A DNA stretch of 64,000 bases from Micrococcales bacterium (GCA_947452985.1 CANGEU010000004.1:39654-103653); one strand, 5' to 3'; positions 45,415 to 56,706 are shown, counted from the stretch's first letter. The notes: generated by a model from the sequence alone, not told the origin. Numbers and translations: made by a program.

Positions 45415-48400
45415 AGCTTGGCCACCGAAATCTGAGCATCTCCGGAAGTCAGTGACGTAACCAATTCGAGGGTCAAAGTCTCCGACTTGATTAACTCTTC
45501 GTGCGCAGCAATTGCATTCAATGTGGCTTCATCGGCAGCGATGGTCAAACGAATGCGATCACTAACATCAAGTCCGGTGTCTTTACGGGTCTGCTGAATC
45601 GCACGAATCAGGTCGCGGGCGGCACCTTCAACTTCCAGCTCTGGAGTTACATCTCCATCGAGAATTACGAAACCGCCAGAAGGCAAAATGCCAATCAGGT
45701 TTTTGCTGTCGCCCGATGAAAGGTCGGCAACCAGAGCCAATTCGTATTCCTCTTCGAGAAGTTCAACGCCATCGACAACAACCTTGCCATCCACTAGCGA
45801 CCAGGCACCCGACTTGGCTCCTCGAATGACGTGCTGAACACCAGCACCCAGGCGTGGACCAGCCACACGAGAGTTCACGGTTAGTTGCTTTACAACGCCG
45901 AAACGCTCGCCAGAGGTTTCGTCTAGCTCAACCAGTTCAATTGCCTTCACGTTAAGTTCGTCGGCAAGTAGCGAGGTGAACTGCTCGAGATCGCCCGAGT
46001 CATTCGTGACCACAGTTAACTTGGCAAGTGGCAAACGGTTGCGAAGCGACGCTGCCTTACGAAGCGCGTTAGAAACCGATGACGCCGAACGGATCTGGTC
46101 CATCGCCGAAACCAGCTTGTCGTCGGCTGGGAAGTTCTTAGAGTTTGGCCAGTCGGTTAGGTGCACCGAACGACCGTTGGTTAGACCCTTCCAAACTTCC
46201 TCGGTGACCATCGGAAGCAGTGGAGCGGCAACTCGGCAAAGGGTTTCCAGCACGGTGTAGAGAGTGTCGAAACCTTCCGGTGAACCATCCCAGAAGCGGT
46301 CTCGCGAGCGGCGAACGTACCAGTTGGTTAGAACATCGGCAAAGTCGCGAAGCAGGTTGGTGGCAACGTACGAGTCGTACTTTTCCATCGCCTTTTCGAC
46401 GTTCACGATTAGGTCGTGAGTCTTGGCCAGTAGGTATCGGTCAAGAACGTCGGTCGACTCAGTAGAGAATTTCGCTTCGTAGCCAGCGGCATTCGCATAC
46501 AGGCTAAAGAAGTAATACGAGTTCCACAGCGGTAGTAGCAACTGGCGAACACCCTCGCGAATACCCTGCTCAGTAACGATTAGGTTTCCACCACGAAGAA
46601 TCGGGCTGGAGAGCAAGAACCAACGCATGGCATCGGCGCCGTCGCGGTCGAATACCTCGTTGACGTCTGGGTAGTTGCGAAGCGACTTCGACATCTTCTG
46701 GCCGTCGTTACCAAGGATGATTCCGTGGCTGATCGCGGTCTTGAACGCCGGACGATCGAATAGCGCGGTGGCTAGAACGTGCAGGGTGTAGAACCAGCCA
46801 CGAGTTTGGCCAACATACTCAACGATGTAGTCGCCAGGGTTGTGGCTCTCGAACCATTCCTGATTCTCAAACGGATAATGCACCTGGGCAAAAGGCATCG
46901 AACCAGATTCGAACCAGCAGTCCAAAACTTCTGGAACACGGCGCATGGTGGATTTACCGGTCGGGTCGTCTGGGTTTGGTCGGGTCAGGTCGTCGATGAT
47001 TGGTCGGTGGAAATCACTAGGACGAACGCCAAAATCGGCTTCGAGCTCGTCTAGCGAACCGTAAACATCGACGCGCGGGTAGGCAGGGTCGTCCGACTTC
47101 CAAACCGGAATCGGTGCACCCCAAAAACGGTTGCGGCTAATCGCCCAGTCGCGAACATTTTCAAGCCACTTACCGAACGAGCCATCCTTGGTGTGATCTG
47201 GAGTCCAGTCGATTTCCTGGTTCAGCTCCAACATGCGGTCGCGAACCTTGGTGGTTTCCACAAACCATGACGAAACCGCCTTGTAGATCAGCGGGTTCTT
47301 GCATCGGTAGCAGTGAGGGTATGGGTGGTCATAGGACGCCTGCTTGAAGAGGCGACCGTTTTCCTTGAGCCAAACAATGATGTCCTTGTTGGCATCAAAC
47401 GCGTGCTTTCCAGCGAAATCGGAAACGATTGAATTGAACTCGCCGCGCTCGTTAACTGAGATGATGACTGGAATTCCGGCAGCTTCACAAACTCGCTGGT
47501 CGTCTTCACCATAGGCAGGGGCCTGGTGAACAATTCCGGTTCCGTCGCCATCGCCAACGTAGTCATCGACGACAACCTTCCAGGCGTTTTCGGTTCCAAA
47601 CTTCTCAGTGTCTGAGTAGTAGTCGAAGAGGCGCTGGTAGCGAATGCCGTCAAGTTCTGAACCCATGACGGTCTCGGTTACAGCAGCTTGGGCATCTTCA
47701 ACCGACTCAAAACCAAGTTCCTTGAAGTGAGCGCCAATTAGGTTCTTCGAAAGTAGGTAGCCGTTTACAACCGCATACTCAATGTTCGGGCCAACGGCCA
47801 AAGCAAAGTTGGTTGGAAGGGTCCAAGGAGTCGTCGTCCAGGCGAGCAGCTTCACGCCAGCGAACCGCTCCCCCTCAAGAATTGGGAAAGTAACCGTAAC
47901 GGTCTGGTCCTGGCGGTTCTTGTAAACCTCGTCGTCCATTCGAAGTTCGTGGTTCGAAAGCGGCGTCTCACAACGCCAGCAGTAAGCCAAAACCTTGAAG
48001 CCTTCGTAGATCAGGCCCTTCTTGTGAAGCTCCTTAAACGCCCAGAGCACGCTCTCGGTGTAGTCCTTGTCCAGGGTCTTGTAGTCGTTGTCGAAGTCGA
48101 CCCAGCGAGCCTGGCGGGTGATGTACTCGCGCCATTCCTCGGTGTAGCGGAGAACCGACGACTTGCAGGTGTCGTTGAACTTTTGAATGCCGAACTTCTC
48201 GATCTCGAGACGACCGGAAATACCTAGCTGACGCTCGGCCTCAACCTCTGCGGGAAGACCGTGGGTGTCCCAACCAAAGCGGCGCTCGACACGGAAACCC
48301 TTCATGGTCTTGTAGCGAGGGACCATGTCTTTCGCATAACCGGTTAGGAGGTGACCGTAGTGAGGAAGGCCGTTAGCAAACGGAGGGCCGTCGTAGAAAA

Positions 48401-48548
48401 CGAACTCGTTGTTGCGATCACGCTGATCAATCGAGGCCTGAAAAGTGTCGTCGCTCTTCCAAAAAGCCAGAATTCCCTGCTCAAGCTCTGGGAAACTCGG
48501 AGAAGGATTAACACCGGGCGTTGCAGAGTTTTGGCTCTTTGGATACAT
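45411..48548 (-). CDS. ileS: Isoleucyl-tRNA synthetase (long, eukaryote-like type)
   Basis: Class I synthetase charging tRNA-Ile. HYGH (63-66) and KMSKSLRN near residue 620, a CP1 editing domain ([15 protein letters not shown]), anticodon domain and a long C-terminal region. 1045 aa matches the eukaryote-like IleS type that is usual in actinobacteria and often less sensitive to mupirocin. ATG start. Only 77 nt separate it from divergent valS, too little for a T-box leader. Confidence 0.97.
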   Translation of the reverse strand: MYPKSQNSATPGVNPSPSFPELEQGILAFWKSDDTFQASIDQRDRNNEFVFYDGPPFANGLPHYGHLLTGYAKDMVPRYKTMKGFRVERRFGWDTHGLPAEVEAERQLGISGRLEIEKFGIQKFNDTCKSSVLRYTEEWREYITRQARWVDFDNDYKTLDKDYTESVLWAFKELHKKGLIYEGFKVLAYCWRCETPLSNHELRMDDEVYKNRQDQTVTVTFPILEGERFAGVKLLAWTTTPWTLPTNFALAVGPNIEYAVVNGYLLSKNLIGAHFKELGFESVEDAQAAVTETVMGSELDGIRYQRLFDYYSDTEKFGTENAWKVVVDDYVGDGDGTGIVHQAPAYGEDDQRVCEAAGIPVIISVNERGEFNSIVSDFAGKHAFDANKDIIVWLKENGRLFKQASYDHPYPHCYRCKNPLIYKAVSSWFVETTKVRDRMLELNQEIDWTPDHTKDGSFGKWLENVRDWAISRNRFWGAPIPVWKSDDPAYPRVDVYGSLDELEADFGVRPSDFHRPIIDDLTRPNPDDPTGKSTMRRVPEVLDCWFESGSMPFAQVHYPFENQEWFESHNPGDYIVEYVGQTRGWFYTLHVLATALFDRPAFKTAISHGIILGNDGQKMSKSLRNYPDVNEVFDRDGADAMRWFLLSSPILRGGNLIVTEQGIREGVRQLLLPLWNSYYFFSLYANAAGYEAKFSTESTDVLDRYLLAKTHDLIVNVEKAMEKYDSYVATNLLRDFADVLTNWYVRRSRDRFWDGSPEGFDTLYTVLETLCRVAAPLLPMVTEEVWKGLTNGRSVHLTDWPNSKNFPADDKLVSAMDQIRSASSVSNALRKAASLRNRLPLAKLTVVTNDSGDLEQFTSLLADELNVKAIELVELDETSGERFGVVKQLTVNSRVAGPRLGAGVQHVIRGAKSGAWSLVDGKVVVDGVELLEEEYELALVADLSSGDSKNLIGILPSGGFVILDGDVTPELEVEGAARDLIRAIQQTRKDTGLDVSDRIRLTIAADEATLNAIAAHEELIKSETLTLELVTSLTSGDAQISVAKL

Positions 48549-48625
48549 TTGGGGCTTTCTGGCTTACAAAAGGTTTTCTAAGTCAATGTTAACCTTATTA
48601 GAACGCTAGTTTTGGAGACTCCCAC

Positions 48626-51241
48626 GTGACTGAACATTCTTCTGCATTCCTCATGCCTGCCACCGCACCCGAAAAGGTCAGCGTGGAAGGTCTCGAGACC
48701 AAATGGGCCGAAAAGTGGGACGCAGACTGCGTGTACTCATTCGATCGCAATGCCGAGCGTGCCAACATCTATTCGATTGACACACCACCGCCAACCGTCT
48801 CCGGCTCTCTTCACGTTGGTCACGTTTTTAGCTACACCCACACCGACGTCGTCGCACGTTTCCAGCGCATGCTGGGCAAAGAGGTCTACTACCCAATGGG
48901 CTGGGACGACAACGGTCTACCGACCGAGCGCCGCGTTCAGAACTTCTTCGGCGTTCGCTGCGACCCGAGCCTTCCTTACGACGCCAACTTTGTGCCTCCA
49001 TTCGAAGGCGGCGACAACAAGTCGTCCAAGGCAGCCGACCAGATTCCAATCAGCCGCCGCAACTTCATCGAACTTTGCGAGAAGCTGACCACCGAAGACG
49101 AGAAGCAGTTTGAAGCGCTGTGGCGTCGTCTCGGCCTTTCAGTCGACTGGTCACAGACCTACCAGACCATCTCCCCTGACGCCCAGGCGGTTAGCCAGAA
49201 GGCGTTCCTAAAAAACCTTGAGCGCGGCGAGGCTTACCAGTCGATGGCCCCAACCCTTTGGGATGTCACCTTCCGCACCGCGGTAGCTCAGGCAGAACTT
49301 GAAGACCGCGAGCAGCCAGGCGCTTACCACCGCATTGGCTTTGATGGCCCAGACGGCAAGATCTTCATCGAAACCACCCGACCAGAGCTTCTTCCAGCCT
49401 GTGTTGCCCTAGTTGCCCACCCAGATGATGAGCGTTACCAGCCACTATTTGGCAAGACCGTGACCACCCCCTTGTTCGGTGTTGAGGTTCCAGTAGTTGC
49501 TCACCGCCTGGCCAGCCAGGAAAAGGGTTCCGGTATCGCCATGATTTGCACCTTCGGAGACGTCACCGACGTTATCTGGTGGCGCGAACTCGACCTACCA
49601 AACCGCGCAATTCTGGGCTGGGACGGCCGCATCATTTCCGAGGCGCCAGACGCAATCACCAGTGATAAGGGCAAGGAAATCTTTGCCGAACTTGCCGGCA
49701 AGACCACTTTCTCGGCCAAGCAGCGAATCGTTGAACTGCTTCAGGAATCGGGCGACATGATGGGCGAAGCCAAGCCAATCACCCACCCGGTCAAGTTCTT
49801 CGAAAAGGGCGACAAGCCTCTAGAGATCGTTTCAACCCGTCAGTGGTACATCCGTAACGGTGGCCGCGATGAAAACCTCAAAGAAAAACTAATCGCACAG
49901 GGTAAAGACCTAGCGTTCCACCCAGACTTCATGCGCGTTCGCTATGAGAACTGGGTCAACGGTCTCACCGGAGACTGGCTAATCTCTCGCCAGCGCTTCT
50001 TTGGTGTTCCAATCCCTGTCTGGTATGCGCTAGATGCCGATGGCAACCCAGATTTCGACCAGGTTCTAACCCCAAGTCACGAATTACTTCCGGTTGACCC
50101 ATCTACCGACGTTCCTGCTGGCTATACCGAGTCACAGCGCAACCAGCCAAACGGCTTCGTTGGCGAAGTCGACATCATGGACACCTGGGCAACCAGTTCG
50201 CTGACCCCGCAACTTGCCGGTGGTTGGATCTCTGACCCAGAGAAGTACGCCAAGGTTTTCCCATTCAACCTTCGCCCTCAGGGCCAAGATATCATTCGCA
50301 CCTGGCTCTTCTCGTCCCTACTTCGCAGTGAACAGGAAAGCGGCGAGCTACCTTGGTCGAACGCCGCTATCTCTGGCTGGATTCTCGACCCAGACCGCAA
50401 AAAGATGTCGAAGTCGAAGGGAAACGTAGTTGTCCCTGCCGAACCGATCGACAACCACGGCGCCGACGCGGTGCGCTATTGGGCTGCCTCAGCACGTCTC
50501 GGCACCGACGCCGCCTTCGACGAAGGTCAGATGAAAATTGGCCGTCGCCTTGCAATCAAGCTTCTCAACGCCAGTAAGTTCGTACTGAGTTTCGAACCTG
50601 CCGAAGGTATCACCGAAGTAACGGAAGCCGTCGACCAGTCACTGCTACTGAACCTCGCTGAAGTGGTTAGAGATGCCACCACCGCATTTGAAAACTACGA
50701 CCACACCAAGGCGCTTGAAGTTGCCGAACAGTTCTTCTGGAACTTCACCGACAACTACCTTGAACTAGTCAAGGAACGTGCCTACGGCCAGGGTGATTAC
50801 ACCCCAGCCGAGCAGGCATCGGCCGCGGTAGCCCTTCGTAAGGCACTTCACACCATGCTGCGCTTGTTCGCGCCATTCCTGCCTTTCGCAACCGATGAGG
50901 TTTGGAGCTGGTGGCAGACCGATGCCGGTTCAATTCACCGCGCAGCCTGGCCAAAGCCTGAGGAACTCACCCAGAACCTCGACGCCAGTAACCTACAGGT
51001 TCTTGAACTAGCCAAGGAAGCCTTATTCGGCCTACGCAAGGCAAAGTCAGATGCGAAGGTGTCCATGAAGGCAGCCGTGGAATCGGCTACCCTGGTCTCC
51101 CCTGCGGCCGTTTTGACTACCTTGCGACTGCTTGAAGCCGACTTCAAGGCCGTTGGAAAGATTGCCGACCTAGCGTTTGAAGAGGGCGAAGCATTCTCAG
51201 TTGAGAACGTAGTTCTAGCCGAAGTAGAAGAAGAAGCCTAA
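48626..51241 (+). CDS. valS: Valyl-tRNA synthetase
   Basis: Class I synthetase charging tRNA-Val. HVGH (63-66), KMSKSKGNVVVP, the editing domain with TTRPELLPACVALVAHPDD and a Lys-rich C-terminal segment. 871 aa. GTG start with a GGAG site about 8 nt upstream. Codon use is strongly biased to GC-ending codons, as expected for a highly expressed gene. Its stop overlaps the stop of the BenE gene by 3-4 nt, tail to tail. Confidence 0.97.
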   Translation: MTEHSSAFLMPATAPEKVSVEGLETKWAEKWDADCVYSFDRNAERANIYSIDTPPPTVSGSLHVGHVFSYTHTDVVARFQRMLGKEVYYPMGWDDNGLPTERRVQNFFGVRCDPSLPYDANFVPPFEGGDNKSSKAADQIPISRRNFIELCEKLTTEDEKQFEALWRRLGLSVDWSQTYQTISPDAQAVSQKAFLKNLERGEAYQSMAPTLWDVTFRTAVAQAELEDREQPGAYHRIGFDGPDGKIFIETTRPELLPACVALVAHPDDERYQPLFGKTVTTPLFGVEVPVVAHRLASQEKGSGIAMICTFGDVTDVIWWRELDLPNRAILGWDGRIISEAPDAITSDKGKEIFAELAGKTTFSAKQRIVELLQESGDMMGEAKPITHPVKFFEKGDKPLEIVSTRQWYIRNGGRDENLKEKLIAQGKDLAFHPDFMRVRYENWVNGLTGDWLISRQRFFGVPIPVWYALDADGNPDFDQVLTPSHELLPVDPSTDVPAGYTESQRNQPNGFVGEVDIMDTWATSSLTPQLAGGWISDPEKYAKVFPFNLRPQGQDIIRTWLFSSLLRSEQESGELPWSNAAISGWILDPDRKKMSKSKGNVVVPAEPIDNHGADAVRYWAASARLGTDAAFDEGQMKIGRRLAIKLLNASKFVLSFEPAEGITEVTEAVDQSLLLNLAEVVRDATTAFENYDHTKALEVAEQFFWNFTDNYLELVKERAYGQGDYTPAEQASAAVALRKALHTMLRLFAPFLPFATDEVWSWWQTDAGSIHRAAWPKPEELTQNLDASNLQVLELAKEALFGLRKAKSDAKVSMKAAVESATLVSPAAVLTTLRLLEADFKAVGKIADLAFEEGEAFSVENVVLAEVEEEA

Positions 51242-52386
51242 GCTCGCTTCCGAAGCACAAGCCAAACCAGAACACCGGTTAGCAACGCCCAGAAGGCAGC
51301 TCCAATTCCCCACACCGAGAATCCGGAAGCGCCAACCAAAAAGGTGATGATCGCTGGTAGTCGAAGTGAAATATCTTCGGTGGCGGTAGCCAGAGCCGAC
51401 GTGATTGTGGCAAACAGTGCAATACCCGCCATAGCCAAAATTAATGTGTGTGGAACGTTTAGAACGATTGCGATAAACGGAACCGCCACCAACGCCAGTG
51501 CAATGTAAACAAGTCCGCCGTAAACCGAAGCCAAGTATCGCTTGGACCGGTCTGGGTGAGCATGCTCATTCGCGTTCAGTGCCGCGGTAATCGCCGCGTG
51601 GTTGAACGCGAAACCGCCAAAAGCCGAGGTCAAAACAGTAGCCAAGCCGGTGGTGACCATCAGCGGCTTGAATGGGACCTCAAAGTCAAACGACTTCATG
51701 ATCGCAATTCCAGGAATGTTCTGCGACGCCATGGTTACCAAATAAAGCGGAATTGAGATTGAAACGAAACCAGTCAAAGTGAATTCCGGCATGGTGAATT
51801 CGATGTGAGGCACCAAAGAGAAACTGGTTACCGGAATTGGAACCGTCAAGGCAATTGCAATACCCATGACAGCAATCGCCGCCGGAGCGGCCCAAATTGT
51901 GGCGAAGCGATAGAGCACCAACCAAACCAACAGAGCAGGCAAAATCACCCAGGGGTTAGAAGTGATTACTTGGAATGGCGACAAACAGAAACTAAAAATC
52001 ACACCGGCCAACATCGCCGAGGCAATTGGCTTAGGGATAGAGGAAACCACTCTGCCGAGAGCCGGCCACAAGCCAGTCAAAGTCAAAAGCGCTCCAGCCA
52101 TGATGAATGACCCCACCGCAACGTTGAAACCTAAATGTAGCGCTCCAGCAGCCACCAACATGGCTGCCCCGGGAGTTGACCATACGATCGAGATTGGCAT
52201 TTTGTAACGAAGCGAAAGAACAATCGATAGTAAGCCGTAAAAAAATGTGGCAACAAAAACAATTGAAAGGATTTGCCCTGGAGTTGCTCCCAAAGCCGTC
52301 ATCGCGGCAATTACAACACCTGTTGAAGCAGCTACGCCAGTTATGGCAGAAACGCCACCAGCGAGTATTGGCGCCTTGGTAGACAA
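51238..52386 (-). CDS. BenE-type benzoate/aromatic acid transporter
   Basis: 382-aa membrane protein of about 12 helices in the BenE family (proton symport of benzoate in Acinetobacter). Pattern LSIVFVATFFYGLLSIVLSLRYKMPISIVWSTPGAAML and GFAFNHAAITAALN is characteristic. The track start 52434 lies in clpX; the likely start is TTG 52386, one nucleotide after the clpX stop (TAG-T-TTG). No benzoate catabolic genes are near, so the substrate may differ. Cotranscribed downstream of clpX. Confidence 0.85.
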   Translation of the reverse strand: MSTKAPILAGGVSAITGVAASTGVVIAAMTALGATPGQILSIVFVATFFYGLLSIVLSLRYKMPISIVWSTPGAAMLVAAGALHLGFNVAVGSFIMAGALLTLTGLWPALGRVVSSIPKPIASAMLAGVIFSFCLSPFQVITSNPWVILPALLVWLVLYRFATIWAAPAAIAVMGIAIALTVPIPVTSFSLVPHIEFTMPEFTLTGFVSISIPLYLVTMASQNIPGIAIMKSFDFEVPFKPLMVTTGLATVLTSAFGGFAFNHAAITAALNANEHAHPDRSKRYLASVYGGLVYIALALVAVPFIAIVLNVPHTLILAMAGIALFATITSALATATEDISLRLPAIITFLVGASGFSVWGIGAAFWALLTGVLVWLVLRKRA

Positions 52387-52387
52387 A

Positions 52388-53662
52388 CTAGGCCGACTTC
52401 TCCTGAGCGCGGAATGGCACAACCTTCGGCGCAACCTTGTCGGTTACAACCTCGGCGGTAATCTTCACGCGACCCTGAACGGCACTTCCAGGAAGTTCAT
52501 ACATAACCGGGCCAAGGACTTCTTCCATGATGGCTCGAAGACCACGAGCACCGGTAGCGCGCTCCAAAGCTAGATCAGCCATGGCTTCAAGAGCAGGCTT
52601 CTCAAACTCAAGCTCAAAGCCATCAAGTTCGAACATTCGCTGGTACTGCTTGGTTAGCGCGTTCTTTGGTTTGGTCAAAATCTCTAGAAGCGCCGACTTG
52701 TCTAGTTCGGTGACATTGGCGATTACGGGCAAACGACCGATGAACTCAGGGATCAAACCAAACTTACGAAGGTCTTCTGGCTGAACATCCGCAAAAATGT
52801 TCTTAGTTTCAGCCTTGTTAGCAATCGGTGAACCGAAGCCGATCCCCTTCTTGCCAGCACGTGCCGCAATAATCTCTTCAAGCCCCGCAAAGGCGCCGGC
52901 AACGATGAACAACACATTGGTGGTGTCTAGCTGAATGAACTCCTGCTGAGGGTGCTTGCGGCCGCCCTGAGGTGGAATCGAAGCAACGGTACCTTCAAGA
53001 ATCTTTAGCAAAGCCTGCTGCACACCTTCACCAGAAACATCGCGAGTAATCGAGGCATTTTCTGACTTACGAGAAATCTTGTCGATCTCGTCGATGTAAA
53101 TGATGCCGGTCTCGGCTTTCTTCACATCGCCATCGGCAGCCTGAAGTAACTTCAGCAAAATATTTTCAACGTCTTCGCCAACGTAACCCGCCTCGGTTAG
53201 TGCGGTGGCATCGGCAACGGCAAAAGGAACGTTCAAACGCTTAGCTAGCGACTGAGCCAGGTAGGTCTTTCCGCAACCGGTTGGCCCAACCATGAGGATG
53301 TTCGACTTGGCAATCTCGATCTCGTCGTGTGCCTTTCCAGCAGTGGTCAAGGTGCCACGAGAACGCAAACGCTTGTAGTGGTTGTAAACGGCTACTGCCA
53401 GCGCCTTCTTGGCCTGGTCTTGGCCAATCACATACTCGTCTAGGAAAGACTTGATCTCGCGTGGCTTAGGAAGTTCGAGCTCTTCAATGCCGGAATCGAT
53501 GATCCCCTGGCCGAGTTCTTCTTCAATAATTTCGTTGCAAAGCTCTACGCACTCATCACAGATGAATACGCCGCCACCGGCGATTAGCTTGCGAACCTGC
53601 TTCTGGCTCTTTCCACAGAAAGAACACTTCAGGATTTCGCCCGACTCTGACAACTTGCTCAT
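52388..53662 (-). CDS. clpX: ATP-dependent Clp protease ATP-binding subunit ClpX
   Basis: AAA+ unfoldase that feeds ClpP. N-terminal zinc domain (C13, C16, C35, C38), Walker A GPTGCGKT, pore loop [11 protein letters not shown], Walker [11 protein letters not shown], sensor region and C-terminal small domain. 424 aa. The ATG lies 6 nt after a TATAGT box, so the mRNA may be leaderless. A terminator separates it from clpP2. Confidence 0.97.
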   Translation of the reverse strand: MSKLSESGEILKCSFCGKSQKQVRKLIAGGGVFICDECVELCNEIIEEELGQGIIDSGIEELELPKPREIKSFLDEYVIGQDQAKKALAVAVYNHYKRLRSRGTLTTAGKAHDEIEIAKSNILMVGPTGCGKTYLAQSLAKRLNVPFAVADATALTEAGYVGEDVENILLKLLQAADGDVKKAETGIIYIDEIDKISRKSENASITRDVSGEGVQQALLKILEGTVASIPPQGGRKHPQQEFIQLDTTNVLFIVAGAFAGLEEIIAARAGKKGIGFGSPIANKAETKNIFADVQPEDLRKFGLIPEFIGRLPVIANVTELDKSALLEILTKPKNALTKQYQRMFELDGFELEFEKPALEAMADLALERATGARGLRAIMEEVLGPVMYELPGSAVQGRVKITAEVVTDKVAPKVVPFRAQEKSA

Positions 53663-53668
53663 TCAATA

Positions 53669-53674
53669 ACTATA
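53669..53674 (-). promoter_or_regulatory. -10 box of clpX, leaderless arrangement
   Basis: Minus-strand TATAGT is a near-consensus -10 element placed 6 nt upstream of the clpX ATG, with no ribosome site between; the -35 zone falls in the clpP2 terminator and is weak. Confidence 0.5.
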
Positions 53675-53690
53675 TATCGCAGGGTAGACA

Positions 53691-53717
53691 AAACGGGCGA
53701 GCAACGCCCGCCCGTTT
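53691..53717 (-). terminator. Intrinsic terminator of clpP1-clpP2
   Basis: Minus-strand AAACGGGCGGGC-GTT-GCTCGCCCGTTT, a 12-bp stem with one G-U pair followed by TTTTGTC, 10 nt after the clpP2 stop. Confidence 0.85.
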
Positions 53718-53727
53718 CGCTCAAAAC

Positions 53728-54354
53728 CTACGCGTTTTTGCGGCTGGTGAGAACCTGGTCGATTAGACCGTATTCCAAAGCTTCGCTTGCAATAAGAATC
53801 TTGTCGCGGTCTAGGTCGCTCTTAACCTCAGCAACCGAACGCTTTGAGTGCTTTGAAAGGGTTTCTTCCAACCACTCGCGAAGGCGCATGATCTCTTTCG
53901 CCTGAATCTCGATGTCCGATGCCTGACCACGGCCCGACTCCCCTGCCGATGGCTGGTGAATTAGAACGCGAGAGTTTGGTAGAGCCAAACGCTTACCTGG
54001 AGCACCCGCGGCCAACAACACTGCAGCAGCCGAAGCAGCCTGACCCAAGACAACTGTCTGGATCTGCGGACGGATGTACTGCATGGTGTCGTAAATCGCG
54101 GTCATCGCGGTGAACGAACCACCCGGTGAGTTGATGTACATGGTGATGTCGCGGTCTGGGTCTTGTGACTCCAAAACCAACAACTGCGCCATGATGTCGT
54201 CTGCCGAGGCGTCGTCAACCTGAACACCTAGGAAGATGATTCGGTCTTCGAACAACTTGTTATATGGGTTCTGTTCGCGGTAACCGTAGCTGGTGCGCTC
54301 GGTGAACGACGGAAGAATGTAACGACCCTGCGGGTTTAGAAATTCTGAATTCAT
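53728..54354 (-). CDS. clpP2: ATP-dependent Clp protease proteolytic subunit ClpP2
   Basis: Serine peptidase ring subunit. Catalytic S108 in GQAASAAAV and H133 in VLIHQP, with the Asp in the region before LIDQVL. 208 aa. Actinobacteria form a mixed ClpP1P2 tetradecamer, and the two genes lie 9 nt apart here. Downstream of clpP1, closed by the terminator at 53691-53717. Confidence 0.96.
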   Translation of the reverse strand: MNSEFLNPQGRYILPSFTERTSYGYREQNPYNKLFEDRIIFLGVQVDDASADDIMAQLLVLESQDPDRDITMYINSPGGSFTAMTAIYDTMQYIRPQIQTVVLGQAASAAAVLLAAGAPGKRLALPNSRVLIHQPSAGESGRGQASDIEIQAKEIMRLREWLEETLSKHSKRSVAEVKSDLDRDKILIASEALEYGLIDQVLTSRKNA

Positions 54355-54363
54355 GGCTATCCC

Positions 54364-54945
54364 TTAGTTACTTCCAACGCCGGTAGAACCTGCGGCGTGC
54401 TTCTGAATGTGGTCGATGAAGCCGTATTCCAAAGCTTCTTGGGCGGTGAACCAGCGGTCGCGGTCTCCGTCTTTCATGACCTGCTCAACAGTCTTTCCAG
54501 TCTGATCAGCGGTGATCGAAGCTAGCTGCTTCTTCATCGAAAGAATTAGTTCAGCCTGGGTCTGAATGTCATCTGCAGTTCCACCGAAACCACCCGAAGG
54601 CTGGTGAAGAAGAACACGGGTGTTTGGGGTCGCATAGCGCTTGCCCTTAGTTCCCGATGAAAGCAAGAACTGGCCCATCGAAGCACACATACCAATACCA
54701 ACGGTGACGATGTCGTTTGGTACGTACTGCATGGTGTCGTAGATTGCCATACCGGCAGTAATCGAACCGCCTGGTGAGTTGATGTAAAGGAAGATGTCCT
54801 TAGTTGAGTCTTCTGCCGCCAAAAGCAAAATCTTGGCACAAATCTCATTCGCCATGTCGTCGCGAACTTCACTGCCTAACCAGACAATGCGATCTTTCAA
54901 TAAACGTTCGAACGCGCTATTGCGATCAAATCCTGCGTCAGCCAT
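54364..54945 (-). CDS. clpP1: ATP-dependent Clp protease proteolytic subunit ClpP1
   Basis: Second ring subunit of the ClpP1P2 protease. Catalytic S89 in GMCASMGQ and H114 in VLLHQPSGG. 193 aa. ATG with an AGGAG site 8 nt upstream. Preceded by a terminator for tig, so it probably has its own promoter within 54946-55020; I see no clear ClgR box there. Confidence 0.96.
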   Translation of the reverse strand: MADAGFDRNSAFERLLKDRIVWLGSEVRDDMANEICAKILLLAAEDSTKDIFLYINSPGGSITAGMAIYDTMQYVPNDIVTVGIGMCASMGQFLLSSGTKGKRYATPNTRVLLHQPSGGFGGTADDIQTQAELILSMKKQLASITADQTGKTVEQVMKDGDRDRWFTAQEALEYGFIDHIQKHAAGSTGVGSN

Positions 54946-55023
54946 AGCTAATCTCCTTCTTCGTGTTGCTAGTAAACGATAACCGCCAACCCCGACAATT
55001 CGGGTGCGTGTTCGCCAATGGCA

Positions 55024-55052
55024 AAACCCCGAGCCAAAAAGACCCGGGGTTT
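55024..55052 (-). terminator. Intrinsic terminator of tig
   Basis: Minus-strand AAACCCCGGGTC-TTTTT-GGCTCGGGGTTT, a 12-bp stem with two G-U pairs, 14 nt after the tig stop and followed by TGCC; the T-run is short. Confidence 0.8.
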
Positions 55053-55066
55053 CACAAAAGTTCTAT

Positions 55067-56383
55067 TTAGTCGTGGTCGTGACCTTCGTGCGAGTCGTGC
55101 GACTCAGCTGCGGTACCGATGAAAGCGGTTAGGTCTACAGCCTTACCCTTCTTGTCAACAACTTCAGCCTTTGAAAGAACGTGAGCTAGCGCCTTACGAC
55201 GAGCAACCTCGCCAACAAACGAAGGAATCTGGTTGTTCTGGTCAATGATCTTGATGAACTCGTTTAGGTCCATGCCGTACTGCTGAGCAGACTGCGACAA
55301 GTACTCAAGGATTTCCTGCTCAGAAGGCTGAACCTTCTCAGTCTCGGCAACCTCGTCTAGAACCATCTGAAGCTGGAATTCGCGGGTTGAGTCAACGGTA
55401 ACTTCCTTGCGGTGAGTCTCGTCTTCCAAACGGCCTTCGCCCTCTAGATGACGGTTAACTTCCTGCTCGATTAGCTTCTCTGAAACTGGAACCTTCACAA
55501 GCTCAAGAAGCTTGTCGGTTAGCTTGTTACGAGCCTCAACGCCCTGCTCATAGGTCTTGCCAACAGCAACCTGGGCCTCAAGACCTTTCTTTAGTTCAGC
55601 AATGGTGTCAAATTCGCTGTAAAGCTTTGCAAACTCGTCGTTAGCCTCAGGAAGCTCGCGCTCCTTGACCGAAAGAAGCTTCACGGTAATCTCAGACTCT
55701 TTACCAGCAGACTCTCCGCCAACAAGCTTCGACTTGAAAACAGTGGTCTCACCAGCGGTAAGAGTGTCTAGAGCCTCGTCGATGCCATCAACAAGGTTTC
55801 CCGAACCAATTTCGTAAGAAATGTTCGAAGCCGAGTCAACATCTTTGCCGTCGATTGAAGCAGCTAGGTCGATTGAAACGAAGTCGCCCTTCTTAGCAGC
55901 GCGCTCAACGGTCTTTAGGGTTCCGAATCGAGCACGTAGCTTGTCTAGTTCCGCATCGATCTCAATTGGAGCGACCTTAACTTCAGCAACCTCGAGCTTG
56001 ATGCCATCTATCTTTGGAAGTTTGATTTCCGGACGAACTTCAACTTCCATGGTGAAAACTAGGTCACCCTCGAAAGTCTTCTCATCAGGAGTCGAAACAA
56101 CCTCAACCTCAGGACCAGAAAGCGGACGAAGCTTCTCAGCCATCATTGCTTCCTGGAAAAGTGGGTTCAAACCATCGTTGATGGCGTGAGAAAGAACAGC
56201 AGCACGGCCAATTCGCTGGTCGATGATTGCTGCTGGAACCTTACCCTTACGGAAACCTGGGATGTTTACACCCTCAGCAATGTGCTCGTAGGCGTGGTCG
56301 ATGCTTGGACGAAGATCCGTTGGGTTCGCTTCGATGGTTAGCTTCACACGAGTTGGGTTAATACGCTCGACAGATGTCTTCAC
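55067..56383 (-). CDS. tig: Trigger factor
   Basis: Ribosome-bound chaperone and prolyl isomerase. GFRKGKVP at 43-50 is the ribosome-binding signature; a central FKBP-like domain (KKGDFVSIDLAASIDG) and a long helical C-terminal arm domain follow, ending in a His/Asp-rich tail (SHEGHDHD). 438 aa. GTG start with GGAG 7 nt upstream. An inverted repeat TTGGCC/GGCCAA-like (56409-56426 area) lies in its leader. Next to tRNA-Pro on the same strand. Confidence 0.97.
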   Translation of the reverse strand: MKTSVERINPTRVKLTIEANPTDLRPSIDHAYEHIAEGVNIPGFRKGKVPAAIIDQRIGRAAVLSHAINDGLNPLFQEAMMAEKLRPLSGPEVEVVSTPDEKTFEGDLVFTMEVEVRPEIKLPKIDGIKLEVAEVKVAPIEIDAELDKLRARFGTLKTVERAAKKGDFVSIDLAASIDGKDVDSASNISYEIGSGNLVDGIDEALDTLTAGETTVFKSKLVGGESAGKESEITVKLLSVKERELPEANDEFAKLYSEFDTIAELKKGLEAQVAVGKTYEQGVEARNKLTDKLLELVKVPVSEKLIEQEVNRHLEGEGRLEDETHRKEVTVDSTREFQLQMVLDEVAETEKVQPSEQEILEYLSQSAQQYGMDLNEFIKIIDQNNQIPSFVGEVARRKALAHVLSKAEVVDKKGKAVDLTAFIGTAAESHDSHEGHDHD

Positions 56384-56437
56384 AGGTTTCTCCGTAGGTT
56401 GGCCAATCGGCCAGTAAATAAAACGACCACAATCAAC

Positions 56438-56514
56438 TGGTCGGGATGACAGGATTTGAACCTGCAGCCCCCTGTTCCCAAAACAGGTGCGCTACCAAAT
56501 TGCGCCACATCCCG
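56438..56514 (-). tRNA. tRNA-Pro (anticodon TGG)
   Basis: 77-nt cloverleaf with acceptor CGGGATG/CATCCCG, anticodon stem CCTGT/ACAGG around TTTGGGA (anticodon TGG), T arm GTTCAAAT and encoded CCA. It reads CCA and probably other proline codons. Confidence 0.97.
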
Positions 56515-56608
56515 TTGCCGCTCTGAAATTTCTCAAAACAAAACAACCTAAGTAACTCTATCGCATAAGATAGTTCGGTAAGTGAGATTTCAGAAAAAGA
56601 AATCACTT

Positions 56609-56682
56609 GCGGGTGTAGCTCAATGGTAGAGCCTCAGTCTTCCAAACTGATGGTGCGAGTTCGATTCTCGTCACCCGCTCCA
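56609..56682 (+). tRNA. tRNA-Gly (anticodon TCC)
   Basis: 74-nt cloverleaf: acceptor GCGGGTG/CACCCGC, anticodon stem TCAGT/ACTGA around CTTCCAA (anticodon TCC), T arm GTTCGATT, encoded CCA. Divergent from tRNA-Pro across 94 nt that contain two imperfect hairpins and a possible -10 TAAGAT. Confidence 0.97.
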
Positions 56683-56706
56683 AAATAACCGGGGATCGGG
56701 GATCTG

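Noticed and set aside
48549-48625. Possible T-box leader for ileS or valS
   Set aside because: Only 77 nt between the two divergent genes, with no room for a T-box structure and no T-box consensus seen.
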